Shown here in pieces: positions 1 to 8,018 of a DNA stretch of 34,682 nucleotides. The notes under the pieces were generated by a model. It had not been told where the DNA came from, ran no database searches, and saw nothing but the letters and a program-made list of their open reading frames with translations. Both the position numbers and the translations under genes were made by a program. Source of the DNA: Promethearchaeia archaeon (GTDB taxonomy: Archaea > Asgardarchaeota > Lokiarchaeia > Sigyniarchaeales > SOKP01); contig JAHQWI010000107.1 in the NCBI GenBank assembly GCA_029856085.1, positions 1 through 34,682 of the forward strand. Reading direction: 5' to 3'. Numbering within the stretch: position 1 is the first letter of the stretch; the number at the start of each line of letters is the position of its first letter.

Positions 1-2
1 GT

Positions 3-362
3 AAAAATATATCTATAAGATATGCATCAGAAATACTAGATGACATTGCATTAGAGCCACTTGATAAGTTTAAATCATTAAAAATTGATTTAAACGACGT
101 TGCAGTGGTATTTTTAGAGAATATCGACCAAACGATAGAAGTTCTAAAGAAGGAAGAAAATATCAACTATGGCATTAATGGGATTGATAATATTGAAACT
201 CAAATTAGAGTTCTGAAGAAATTTAATAAAGATCTAAATCTTAATTTAAACGAAATTCAGAATATTCTTCACCAAATTTCATTTGTCAATAAACAAACGC
301 AAGACCTTGATAATTTACGTGAAGTCGTTAAAAGTGAACTTAAAAGAATAAGAAAATCTTAG
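3..362 (+). CDS. C-terminal part of an unidentified coiled-coil protein (5' end outside window)
   Basis: The reading frame is open from the left edge of the window to a TAA at 360-362, giving about 119 residues, so the gene starts upstream. A GTG at 105 would give 85 residues, but the codons before it read as ordinary protein, so I do not take it as the start. The protein is rich in Lys, Glu, Asn, Ile and Leu with heptad-like spacing (for example the stretch ending NLREVVKSELKRIRKS), which suggests alpha-helical coiled coil. I see no catalytic motif, membrane segment or signal peptide. It converges on the DJ-1/PfpI gene, with a T-rich stretch after the stop. I do not recognise the family. Confidence 0.6.
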   Translation, partial: KNISIRYASEILDDIALEPLDKFKSLKIDLNDVAVVFLENIDQTIEVLKKEENINYGINGIDNIETQIRVLKKFNKDLNLNLNEIQNILHQISFVNKQTQDLDNLREVVKSELKRIRKS

Positions 363-447
363 ATTTTTTTATTCCCACATTATTATTTTTATAAAATTTT
401 GAAGAAAAATAGTATTATAATACCCAATTTCAATAAAATTAAAATAG

Positions 448-966
448 TTATTTAGCAAGGAAATCTAACACTGCCTTCATGAATTGAGGCAAGTCATCAG
501 GCGTTCTTGAAGTGATTAAATTTCCATCAATAACTACAGGTTCATCCTTAAATTTTACTCCCGCGTTTATCATATCATCACGTATAGCAAAATAACTGGT
601 AGCTTCGCGATCTTTAACTATTTTTGCGGAGATTAGAACCCAACCAGCATGGCAAATTGCACCTACTAATTTCCCTTGTTCATTTATTTTAGAAACGAAT
701 TCTAATACCTTTTGGTTTCTTCTTAAATAATCAGGATTCTTGGTTCCCCCAGGTACTATAACACCATCGTATTCATCTGGATTCGCATCATCAATTTTTT
801 TATTCGGCATAATGGGATAACCCCATTTTCCCTTGATTTCTCTCTTTGTTAGGCTAATCAACTCTACTTTATATCCTTCTTCTATTAATCTTATTCTTGG
901 ATAATGAAGTTCCAAATCCTCATATCCATTTGTTCCTAAAATTGCAATTTTTTTTGTCAATATCAT
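448..966 (-). CDS. DJ-1/PfpI family protein (intracellular protease/deglycase-like)
   Basis: The 172-residue product matches the PfpI/DJ-1 superfamily in length and motifs. An N-terminal Rossmann-like strand KKIAILG is followed by YEDLE, which supplies the conserved active-site Glu. The nucleophile elbow is GAICHAGW, with Cys near residue 105 and the adjacent His that PfpI proteins carry. The segment VIVPGGT lies before it and the TSRTPDDLPQF segment is typical of the PfpI C-terminus. Members act as peptidases, glyoxalases or deglycases, and the sequence does not decide between these. The ATG at 966 is preceded by a purine-rich AGGAAGG that could bind the ribosome. The protein has no signal peptide and should be cytosolic. 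The gene stands alone, converging on the coiled-coil gene. Confidence 0.9.
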   Translation of the reverse strand: MILTKKIAILGTNGYEDLELHYPRIRLIEEGYKVELISLTKREIKGKWGYPIMPNKKIDDANPDEYDGVIVPGGTKNPDYLRRNQKVLEFVSKINEQGKLVGAICHAGWVLISAKIVKDREATSYFAIRDDMINAGVKFKDEPVVIDGNLITSRTPDDLPQFMKAVLDFLAK

Positions 967-1126
967 AACCTTCCTTAATTAATTTATTGGAGTAAATTTG
1001 TATAGTATTAATTTCAACAAAATAATGTTATTATTTTAGCATTTTCATTATATTTAATTATATTTTGCTATAAGCCGATAATAAATTATTGGATTATTCC
1101 TCAAAAATTCTATTTTTTTAAGAATT

Positions 1127-1777
1127 CTAATTAGAGATGATAAAATTCATTACACCTATATAAATAACGAAAATAGCAATAAGTATTAGTAAGGCATTAT
1201 AAGGTGTTGGAAATATTCTAAAGGGTGTCTTTTTTTTATATGAGTTCATTCTTTTTTGTCCATATTTAGGGATGAATATATACTTTTCTTCCAGAAATGC
1301 CTGCAGTTCTAACAATACAATTATAAAAGGTGCAAGTAATAGAGAAATAAATGAATCAAGAATAAAGGCTAAACCTAAAAAGATAAGAGCCCAAAAAGCG
1401 TGCTTCGGGTGCCTCATTATCTCAAAAACTCCTTTAATATTAATAGTTACTTTTCCCTCGGCAATATATTCTCTATTATTTTTAAACATTGTTTCTAATT
1501 TGATTCCCACGATAATAAAAATAATTCCTAATATTAGAAACCATATCCATAATACCTGAAAGTAGCTTTCTTGATTATTGAACTCAGAAAAAAAACCAGA
1601 ATTTATTATGGGTATTGATATAAGGGGAATTGCCCACAAAGTAACATAAATCTTCTTGTAAATGTTCCAAAATTTCGTCTCAGTGTCTTTAGATCTCAAA
1701 AATATTATCCAATATAGGAAATAATTTATAAGAAAGATCGACACTAAAACTATATTTAGAATTATCAATGGAATCAT
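1127..1777 (-). CDS. Isoprenylcysteine carboxyl methyltransferase-like membrane methyltransferase (PEMT/ICMT family)
   Basis: This 216-residue protein has about five or six hydrophobic segments. The C-terminal half carries the ICMT/PEMT signature: GVFEIMRHPKHAFW (the RHP motif that binds S-adenosylmethionine), then an EE pair in LEEKYIF and the FxxY-like YGQKRMNSYKKKTP. These elements and their spacing match small archaeal and bacterial membrane methyltransferases of this fold. The substrate cannot be read from the sequence; lipids, prenylated groups and small isoprenoids are all used by relatives. I place the start at the ATG at 1775-1777 rather than the TTG one codon upstream. The gene is monocistronic and divergent from the DUF1015::MetAP gene, with about 317 nt between them. 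Confidence 0.75.
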   Translation of the reverse strand: MIPLIILNIVLVSIFLINYFLYWIIFLRSKDTETKFWNIYKKIYVTLWAIPLISIPIINSGFFSEFNNQESYFQVLWIWFLILGIIFIIVGIKLETMFKNNREYIAEGKVTINIKGVFEIMRHPKHAFWALIFLGLAFILDSFISLLLAPFIIVLLELQAFLEEKYIFIPKYGQKRMNSYKKKTPFRIFPTPYNALLILIAIFVIYIGVMNFIISN

Positions 1778-1780
1778 CAA

Positions 1781-2094
1781 AAATTCATATTTATTGTTAC
1801 TTTATATCTATCTATTAAATAATTTATATTCACATTATTAATTAACTAATTCTATAATGTAATAGCTAATACAATTGAAACATAGAATAATCTTTATTTG
1901 TTCATTAACACTGTAAGAATTATTTAAAATTCAACCATTTTACTCTTTGAGTAGCGAAATTAAATTTATGACTCATTTTCGAGAAAAACCCTCAAACTAT
2001 TAAAGATTTAATAATAATTAATAAAAAATTTTTTAATTTTTGAAGGTTTTATAGAATTATAGACTTTTAATTAAACTATGATAATTTGTTTTAA
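1781..2094. promoter_or_regulatory. Divergent intergenic region between the ICMT-like and DUF1015::MetAP genes
   Basis: This 314-nt AT-rich stretch has no convincing reading frame or RNA gene. It must hold the promoters of two divergent genes. A TATA-like TTTTATAG at about 2047-2054 sits some 40 nt upstream of the ATG at 2095, a plausible distance for a short-leader archaeal transcript. I see no clear repeat or operator. Confidence 0.4.
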
Positions 2095-3915
2095 ATGCCA
2101 GAACTTATACCTTTAAGGAGTTTTTATTATAAAGTAGGAAGAAAGGATTCAGAAAGATTAAAGAAATTAGTAGCTCCTCCTTATGATGTCATTTCTGAAG
2201 AAGAATTAATCGAAATGAAAAAAGATCCAGATAATATTTGTCATATAATTCTTCCCGAAAGTTATAAAGATGCTGGCAATAAACTAAAACAATTAATAGA
2301 TTTAAATCAACTTGTTTATGAAAAAAGTCGATGTATCGGTATTTATGGAATTGATTACAAGAAGCCTGATACAGGAGAATTAATTAGTCGATATGGATTT
2401 GTAGGTCTCTTAAAATTAGTAGAAATCTTTCCGGCGAACGATGGAGTAATTCCCCATGAAATGACTTTTAAAAAATATACAGATGATAGACTACAGTTAA
2501 TACAAGAAACTGATTCAAATTTTTCTCCAATATTCACGGTATACAATGGTAATGGTACAGCAGAAAACCTTTTCAATAAATATATCCATAAAGAACCATT
2601 TCTTCAAACAGAGGACAGAGATGGTTTCATACATAAGATATGGAAAGTGTGGAAGAAAGAGGACATACAAGAATTCCAGGAAATTGTGAGAAAGCACTCA
2701 ATCATAATTGCTGATGGCCATCATCGTTATATAACAAGCCTTCGCCACAGTCGGCATGGCGGATGTCAATATATATTTGCATTATTTATTGATTTTAATG
2801 ATCCTGGCCTAATAATTTATACAAATCAACGACAAATTCACAACCTCCCTGTTAAAAATATTGGTGAACTTAAGCATAAATTAGAGAATTATTTTGAATT
2901 ACAGAAAATTAACGAGTATGAGATATTAAAAAATTTAATGAAAGAGAATAAAAAGTCAAATAGTGAAACTCAAGAAGAAAAAAGCAAGGAAGAGTTAGAA
3001 AAAGAAGAAGAAGATAGAATTAAAATAGAATCACTTAGAAAGGCAGGAAAAATAGCACAAGAAGTTAAAAAGGATATTAAACCAAAAATCAAGCCTGGAA
3101 CGAAAGCATTAGATATTGTTAAGATGGCCGAGGCTAAAATTGAAGATTTAGGTGGTTTATGTGCATTTCCTGTAAATTTATGTATAAATAATATTGCAGC
3201 ACATTATACATCTCCTTTAAAGGATGACGGATTAATGATAGGCGAAGGTGATTTAGTAAAAATAGATTTGGGCGTGCACATTGAAGGTTATATCGTCGAT
3301 ACTGCATTCACCGTTAATTTCAATGAAGATGAATCACTTGAAAATATTGTACAAGCAACAGAAGTTGCTCTTGATGCGGCAAAAATGATGATAAAACCAA
3401 AAGTAAATACGAAGGAATTAGGGCAAAAAATTGAAGACATAGTTAGAGGATTTAAATATAATCCAATAAAAGAACTTGGAGGCCATCAAATTGAGAGATG
3501 GACAGTTCATGGGGGAAAACAATTACCCGAATTAGGTTCTCAAGGGGGAGATATAATGGAAGAAGGTGAAGTTTTTGCTATAGAAATATTCGCTAGCACT
3601 GGTGAAGGATCAATTCACAATACGCAATACTCACATATTTATGAGTTGAATCCATATTCTGGAAGAGTTCCCTTACGTAGAAAAGCCTCTAAACAGCTTT
3701 TAGGTTTTGTGAATAAAAATTACAAAACATTACCATTTGCTGAAAGATGGTTAGCTAATGAATTTAGGATGGGAATAGCATTTGGGATTCATGAGTTAGT
3801 ACAACAAGGAAAACTGCAAGCTCATTTTGTATTAGCAGAAAAAAAAGGAGTTTATGTAGCACAATCTGAGGAAACTATTTTGGTTGCAGAAGATGGATAT
3901 GAACAATTAACTTAA
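2095..3915 (+). CDS. map: DUF1015 domain fused to type II methionine aminopeptidase
   Basis: One 606-residue frame joins two unrelated domains. Residues 1 to about 260 are DUF1015-like: VAPPYDVIS (26-34), R-GFVGLLKL, PHEMTF (120-125), DRLQLI (131-136) and IADGHHRY (205-212) are hallmarks of that family, but its usual C-terminal part (about 400 residues in total) is missing. A charged Glu/Lys linker spans about 282-312. Residues 312-606 form an archaeal/eukaryotic type II methionine aminopeptidase with AHYTSP (369-374) and all five metal ligands visible: D391, D402, H464, E497 and E592. The enzyme should remove initiator methionine from nascent proteins. DUF1015 has no settled role that I know of. 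The frame has no stop or obvious frameshift at the junction. An internal start near M282 could also produce a free aminopeptidase. Confidence 0.9.
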   Translation: MPELIPLRSFYYKVGRKDSERLKKLVAPPYDVISEEELIEMKKDPDNICHIILPESYKDAGNKLKQLIDLNQLVYEKSRCIGIYGIDYKKPDTGELISRYGFVGLLKLVEIFPANDGVIPHEMTFKKYTDDRLQLIQETDSNFSPIFTVYNGNGTAENLFNKYIHKEPFLQTEDRDGFIHKIWKVWKKEDIQEFQEIVRKHSIIIADGHHRYITSLRHSRHGGCQYIFALFIDFNDPGLIIYTNQRQIHNLPVKNIGELKHKLENYFELQKINEYEILKNLMKENKKSNSETQEEKSKEELEKEEEDRIKIESLRKAGKIAQEVKKDIKPKIKPGTKALDIVKMAEAKIEDLGGLCAFPVNLCINNIAAHYTSPLKDDGLMIGEGDLVKIDLGVHIEGYIVDTAFTVNFNEDESLENIVQATEVALDAAKMMIKPKVNTKELGQKIEDIVRGFKYNPIKELGGHQIERWTVHGGKQLPELGSQGGDIMEEGEVFAIEIFASTGEGSIHNTQYSHIYELNPYSGRVPLRRKASKQLLGFVNKNYKTLPFAERWLANEFRMGIAFGIHELVQQGKLQAHFVLAEKKGVYVAQSEETILVAEDGYEQLT

Positions 3916-3927
3916 AATAGATAAAAA

Positions 3928-4866
3928 TTATTTTCTCACTGATATTAACAAATGTTTAATTTTCTCCATAATCTTCTCTTTATTTAAGCCATAAAAATTT
4001 AACAACTTCTCTCTATTGCCAGATTGTCCAAACGATTCCTCAATACCAATGAATTTCATTGGCATAGGAAAATATTCAGAAATAATTCTAGCTAAGATGC
4101 TCCCAAATCCACAATAAATATTATGTTCTTCAAGAGCTACGACTCCTTTTGTGTTTGATATCTCTTTTATTAAAGCACTAATATTAATTGGCTTAACACT
4201 AGAAAGATTAACAACTTTTATGGAAATCCCTAATTTTTTCTCGATATAAGGAGCGGAATCTAAAGCTAATATAGTACCATAACCAGTTCCTACTAAACAA
4301 ATGTCATCACCTTCTTTAACTACATCTGGTTTTCCAATAAGGAACTTATAGTCTTCATTATGAATTTTGGGAAATGATCCTCTAGGTAATCTAATATAAA
4401 AAGGGCCCTTTGCATCAAATATATATTCTAACATTTTAATAAGTTCAATATTATCTGATGGGTTTAAAATTTTTAAATTAGGGAGTGAACACATTAGGCT
4501 TAAATCTTCTAATGCATTATGAGTACTTCCATCTCCTCCTACAAAACCACTATGAGTTGTGATAATTTTTATATTTAAATTATCATGGCATGCCAATCTA
4601 ATGAATTCCCATGCTCTTCCTGAAGTAAAAATTGAAAAACCACTTACAACTGGAACTTTTCCGGATATTGCGAATCCTAAGGCAGTGCCTAGCATGTTTT
4701 GCTCAGCTATACCCATATTAAAGAATCTATCAGGATATTCTTTAGCAAATTTATAAGTTCTTGTAGAAGAAGATAAATCAGAATCTAAAACGACAACATT
4801 ATTATTTGAATGTCCAATTTTCACTAAAAATTCCCCAAATGTATCCCTAAGATCTTGTTCACTCAT
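3928..4866 (-). CDS. Transketolase, C-terminal subunit
   Basis: This 312-residue protein corresponds to the pyrimidine-binding and C-terminal domains of transketolase, which are a separate polypeptide in many archaea. The pyrimidine-domain motif NMGIAEQNMLG carries the Glu (E55) that activates thiamine diphosphate. It is followed by THSGFVGGDGSTHNALEDL, which holds the family His residues, and by YIRLPRG. With the N-terminal subunit it moves two-carbon units between sugar phosphates, here most likely making sedoheptulose 7-phosphate from ribose 5-phosphate and xylulose 5-phosphate. Its start overlaps the end of the N-terminal subunit gene by 8 nt. It is the last gene of the minus-strand heptose operon. 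A DXS or pyruvate dehydrogenase E1-beta assignment fits less well because its partner has transketolase-type motifs. Confidence 0.92.
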   Translation of the reverse strand: MSEQDLRDTFGEFLVKIGHSNNNVVVLDSDLSSSTRTYKFAKEYPDRFFNMGIAEQNMLGTALGFAISGKVPVVSGFSIFTSGRAWEFIRLACHDNLNIKIITTHSGFVGGDGSTHNALEDLSLMCSLPNLKILNPSDNIELIKMLEYIFDAKGPFYIRLPRGSFPKIHNEDYKFLIGKPDVVKEGDDICLVGTGYGTILALDSAPYIEKKLGISIKVVNLSSVKPINISALIKEISNTKGVVALEEHNIYCGFGSILARIISEYFPMPMKFIGIEESFGQSGNREKLLNFYGLNKEKIMEKIKHLLISVRK

Positions 4867-5725
4867 TATGGGGAATCCCTCTTTTTAAATCATTCTCAAT
4901 ATCCTCAAGTTCTTTCAAAGCTAATGTGAATTCTTCCTCATTTGGGGCGCGTCCATGATATTTTTGGGTATGTTGCATGAATGATACGTCAGCGCCTTTA
5001 ATTAAATATGAAATCATAACTTTTGGCTTCCCAACTATGCTTTTACACCTTTCAAATCCTTGTAGAATTTCTTTAAGATTTGACCCATCAGTTTCAATAA
5101 CTTCCCATCCGAAAGCTTTCCATTTTTCTGCTAGGGGTTCTAAAGCCATAATTTCTTCAGTAGATCCATCATTTTGAATACCATTTCTATCTACTATCGC
5201 GATTAGGTTATCTAATTTATAATGACTCCCTGCCATTACAGCTTCCCAGATTGAGCCCTCATTTAACTCTCCGTCTCCTAATAATACATAAATCAATCTT
5301 TCTTCATTGTTCAGCTTTGCTGCTAAAGCACACCCCACTCCTATTGATAAACCCATGCCTAAAGAACCTGTAGATATTTCAATTCCAATTTTTAAGTTTT
5401 TTACTGGGTGCCCCTGTAGATCTGAACCAATTTGCCTTAAAGTAAACAGATCTTTTCTTTTAATAAATCCTATCTTTGATAAAACTGCATACAAAGCTGG
5501 TGCTGCATGTCCTTTACTTAAAACAAATATATCTCTTTCAGTCCATTGAGGATCCTCTCGATTAATCCTCATAACGTTATTATAAAGAAGATAAATAATA
5601 GTAACACAGGAAAGTGACCCACCAGGATGACCAGATTGGGCCTGAAAAATCATTTTCAAAATATCTTTTTTTATTCCCAAAATATCATGTAAAATTTTTT
5701 TCCCTTCTGCTTCTGATAATGTCAT
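4859..5725 (-). CDS. Transketolase, N-terminal (thiamine diphosphate-binding) subunit
   Basis: The 288-residue product is the diphosphate-binding half of a split transketolase. Motifs in order are SGHPGGSLS (31-39), KGHAAPALYA (71-80), QGHPVK (104-109), STGSLGMGLSIGVG (118-131), and the thiamine diphosphate/Mg signature starting GDGELNEG at 150 and ending with VDRNGIQ (N181). The conserved His residues at 33, 73 and 106 are those that contact substrate and cofactor in transketolases. The ATG at 5725 lies 21 nt after the HldE-like gene, and the 3' end overlaps the C-terminal subunit gene, so the two chains are probably translationally coupled. Many archaea lack transketolase and make pentoses by the ribulose monophosphate route. 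Its place beside gmhA and hddA points to sedoheptulose 7-phosphate supply. Confidence 0.93.
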   Translation of the reverse strand: MTLSEAEGKKILHDILGIKKDILKMIFQAQSGHPGGSLSCVTIIYLLYNNVMRINREDPQWTERDIFVLSKGHAAPALYAVLSKIGFIKRKDLFTLRQIGSDLQGHPVKNLKIGIEISTGSLGMGLSIGVGCALAAKLNNEERLIYVLLGDGELNEGSIWEAVMAGSHYKLDNLIAIVDRNGIQNDGSTEEIMALEPLAEKWKAFGWEVIETDGSNLKEILQGFERCKSIVGKPKVMISYLIKGADVSFMQHTQKYHGRAPNEEEFTLALKELEDIENDLKRGIPHNE

Positions 5726-5746
5726 TCTTAAACCTGTATTACTGAT

Positions 5747-6745
5747 TTATTTATTATTGGAATTTGAGATGATAAAATTGCTAAGTTTATCAGAATCATA
5801 AAACTCTACTGGAGGTAAAGAAGCAGTAAGTGCTGCAGCAGAAAGAGCTATTCTTGCTCCACTAGAAACTGGAACTTTTGATGCAAATGATAAGCCTAAT
5901 GTTGCCATTATCACACTCCCAACTGCCACATAACTCCTAGCAGGTTGTTGTAAGATTGGTTTAATCTTTTCCACCTTCTCAAAATTCTTATAAAAAAGAT
6001 AAGAATCTAATTCTAAATAATTTAATAATACATTTTTACATTTAGATGAGTTTAAAATTCTCTTCCCTGCTATTATAATACTAGTTTCATTACGACAATC
6101 AATTGAAAAGGTTTCTAAAGCTTTTTGAAGGTTCATTTTAATTAAATCCACATCTTCATATAGATAATAATTGGAGATAGTTGGACGAGCAAGAATAGGA
6201 ATATTTCTATAATATTCTTTCAACCTTGATAATAAATTTTGAATAAAAATATCTTTAAATAACCCTCCTGTACCATAATCTAAAACTAATATTGAATCAA
6301 TATCACGAGATCTAGTTTCAATTTTATCATAGAATTTCTCAATTATATTTTCTGAGATTTCATTAGTATAATCTGTTTCTAAACGTAAAACATGTTGATT
6401 CAATGCTTTAATGCGGGTAATTTGGGGTGTATTTATACTTTCATCTACTATTATACCTGATGGATCAATATTTAGTTCTTTGATACATTTTAAGAAAAAA
6501 TCCCCTTCAAAATCACTACCAATAACTGTAAAAACTTCTGGTATACCACCTAAAGATTTAATATATTGCAATACTAATCCAATAGCACCAATATATGTTT
6601 CACTTCTTTCAATTTTTACATTTGGAACTGGGGCATCAGGAGAAATTCTATCAGCATAGCCAAAAATATATTTATCTACTAAAGCTTCTCCTATAATTAA
6701 GACTTTCTTTTGTTTCCATTCTTTGATACTTTCAATTTGAGACAT
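5747..6745 (-). CDS. HldE N-domain-like PfkB-family protein with degenerate active site (probable pseudokinase)
   Basis: The 332-residue protein aligns by eye with the kinase domain of HldE/RfaE (D-glycero-beta-D-manno-heptose 7-phosphate kinase). The N-terminus LIIGEALVDKYIFGYADR and the following ISPDAPVPNVK (35-44) match the HldE heptose-binding region, and LVLDYGTGGL (153-162) matches its DYGKGAL. Key PfkB motifs are lost. The GGAANVA glycine motif reads IGAIGLV (52-58), the DPK segment reads ARP (186-188), and the catalytic GAGD/anion-hole motif reads AVGS (274-277), so the general base Asp is Ser. The fold seems intact and the frame is open, so this is not simple gene decay. It may be a non-catalytic or regulatory partner, or may bind heptose phosphate. 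The operon also has hddA, which would do the kinase step. Family confidence is high; function is unknown. Confidence 0.8.
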   Translation of the reverse strand: MSQIESIKEWKQKKVLIIGEALVDKYIFGYADRISPDAPVPNVKIERSETYIGAIGLVLQYIKSLGGIPEVFTVIGSDFEGDFFLKCIKELNIDPSGIIVDESINTPQITRIKALNQHVLRLETDYTNEISENIIEKFYDKIETRSRDIDSILVLDYGTGGLFKDIFIQNLLSRLKEYYRNIPILARPTISNYYLYEDVDLIKMNLQKALETFSIDCRNETSIIIAGKRILNSSKCKNVLLNYLELDSYLFYKNFEKVEKIKPILQQPARSYVAVGSVIMATLGLSFASKVPVSSGARIALSAAALTASLPPVEFYDSDKLSNFIISNSNNK

Positions 6746-6767
6746 TGCTATGAATTTGCATTATTCT

Positions 6768-7424
6768 TTATCTATTTAATTGACCTTTTAATTTCTTCCA
6801 ATCTCTTAGAAAAGCTTCTAAACCTTTTTCAGTATTCGGGTGAACAAACATTTTTTCTAAAACTGAAAATGGGATAGTTGCAATATGTGCTCCCAATTTT
6901 GCAGCTTCAACAACATGTCTAGTATTTCTTACAGATGCAACTATTAATTCTGATTTAAAATCATAAGCATTTAAAATTTCCATCGATTCCCATAGCATAT
7001 CAATCTCGTTTTGACCATTATCCATTAACCTTCCAATGAAAGGACTAATATAGGAAGCACCTGCTTTTGCTGCTATCAGAACTTGATTTTGAGAGAAAAC
7101 TAAAGTTACATTTGTTCTAATATTTTCAGCCTCAAGAATTTTTACTGCTTTTATCCCCTCCTTTGTCATCGGAATTTTAATAACAATGTTAGGAGCGATT
7201 TTTACCAATTCTCTTGCTTCTTTAACCATTTCCTCCGTTTTTAACCCAATAACTTCAGCACTAACGGGACCATCAACAGTTTCACAGATTTTTTTTAATT
7301 GTTCTATAGGATCAACCCCTTCTCTTGAAAGTAGGGTAGGGTTGGTAGTTACACCATCGATTATACCTAGTTCTTGCATTTCTTTTATTTGCTTTAAGTT
7401 AGCAGTATCTATAAAAAATTTCAT
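6768..7424 (-). CDS. tal: Transaldolase, small TalC/MipB type
   Basis: This 218-residue protein is a short transaldolase (subfamily of about 215 residues). It starts with MKFFIDTAN and has DGVTTNPTLL (23-32), the Schiff-base lysine in VIKIPMT (K83), RTNVTLVFS (103-111) and SPFIGR. The Phe at residue 129 is the transaldolase form; fructose-6-phosphate aldolases have Tyr there, so transaldolase is preferred. It transfers dihydroxyacetone units between fructose 6-phosphate/erythrose 4-phosphate and sedoheptulose 7-phosphate/glyceraldehyde 3-phosphate in the cytosol. With the transketolase and epimerase of the same operon it completes the non-oxidative pentose phosphate interconversions that control the heptulose pool. 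Spacing is 22 nt to the HldE-like gene and 45 nt from gmhB. Confidence 0.93.
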   Translation of the reverse strand: MKFFIDTANLKQIKEMQELGIIDGVTTNPTLLSREGVDPIEQLKKICETVDGPVSAEVIGLKTEEMVKEARELVKIAPNIVIKIPMTKEGIKAVKILEAENIRTNVTLVFSQNQVLIAAKAGASYISPFIGRLMDNGQNEIDMLWESMEILNAYDFKSELIVASVRNTRHVVEAAKLGAHIATIPFSVLEKMFVHPNTEKGLEAFLRDWKKLKGQLNR

Positions 7425-7469
7425 ACAATTTCACGAGTAAATTTTATTGATTATAATGATAATTGGTTA

Positions 7470-8018
7470 TTATATACTTATAGCAAATTCTTTTAAGTTT
7501 TTAAATATCATGTCTGGTATTATCGATTGTATTTTTTTTTCTTCTTCTTTTCCATAACCTGTTAAAACTAAAACAGTTTTGCATCTCACAGCATTACCCG
7601 TTTGAATATCATTTAAAGTATCTCCAACCATGTAGGAACTTTTTAAGTCTATATTATGCTGTTGTTGTGCTTTAAGAATCATACCTGGATTTGGTTTCCT
7701 ACAATCACATGGGCCAGAATATTCAGGATGGTGAGGACAGTAATAAATCGCATCCAATTCTGTATTATTTTGTTTTAAAATGTTTATCATTCTCTCATGA
7801 ATTTTTTTAAGAGTCTTTTCCGTAAAATAACCTTTTGCAATACCTGCTTGATTACTAATTACAATAAGTAAGAAACCTTTCTGTTTAAGAATTTTTAAAG
7901 CTTCAATTGAACCCTCAATAAATTCAAAATCATTTGGATCTGATAGATAATTAACTTCTTTATTTATCACACCATCTCGATCTAAGAAAATTGCTTTATT
8001 TTTTTTTGTTATTTTCAT
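7470..8018 (-). CDS. gmhB: D,D-heptose 1,7-bisphosphate phosphatase (HAD-IIIA)
   Basis: The 182-residue product has the complete GmhB pattern. The HAD nucleophile and acid/base are FLDRDGVIN (D13, D15). Motif II is VISNQAGIAKG (53-63). A GmhB-type zinc loop CPHHPEYSGPCDC uses C94, H96, C104 and C106, then RKPNPGM, and the Mg-binding GDTLND (132-137) follows. The enzyme removes the C7 phosphate from D-glycero-D-manno-heptose 1,7-bisphosphate to give heptose 1-phosphate. Histidinol-phosphate phosphatases share this fold and zinc loop, but gmhA and hddA in the same operon favour the heptose role. Its 5' end overlaps the 3' end of the rpe-like gene by 23 nt, which suggests translational coupling. 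Confidence 0.93.
   Translation of the reverse strand: MKITKKNKAIFLDRDGVINKEVNYLSDPNDFEFIEGSIEALKILKQKGFLLIVISNQAGIAKGYFTEKTLKKIHERMINILKQNNTELDAIYYCPHHPEYSGPCDCRKPNPGMILKAQQQHNIDLKSSYMVGDTLNDIQTGNAVRCKTVLVLTGYGKEEEKKIQSIIPDMIFKNLKEFAISI

Noticed and set aside
448-966. Glutamine amidotransferase (GATase1) instead of DJ-1/PfpI
   Set aside because: The Cys elbow AICHAGW and the length of 172 residues fit PfpI, and the downstream His-Glu pair of GATase1 domains is not seen.
1272-1559. Open frame on the plus strand inside the ICMT-like gene
   Set aside because: It is antisense to a gene with clear family motifs and its translation has no recognisable features. Similar antisense frames across the transketolase, transaldolase, ALG7-like and ABC genes were left out for the same reason.
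3928-5725. Split DXS (isoprenoid) or pyruvate dehydrogenase E1 pair
   Set aside because: The N-terminal subunit has transketolase-type KGHA, QGHP and GDGELNEG motifs, and archaea use the mevalonate route for isoprenoids.
5747-6745. Active HldE-type heptose kinase
   Set aside because: The catalytic GAGD motif reads AVGS and the glycine-rich motif is lost; hddA already supplies a kinase.
6768-7424. Fructose-6-phosphate aldolase
   Set aside because: The residue after SP is Phe (SPFIGR), the transaldolase form, and the operon supplies transketolase and epimerase partners.
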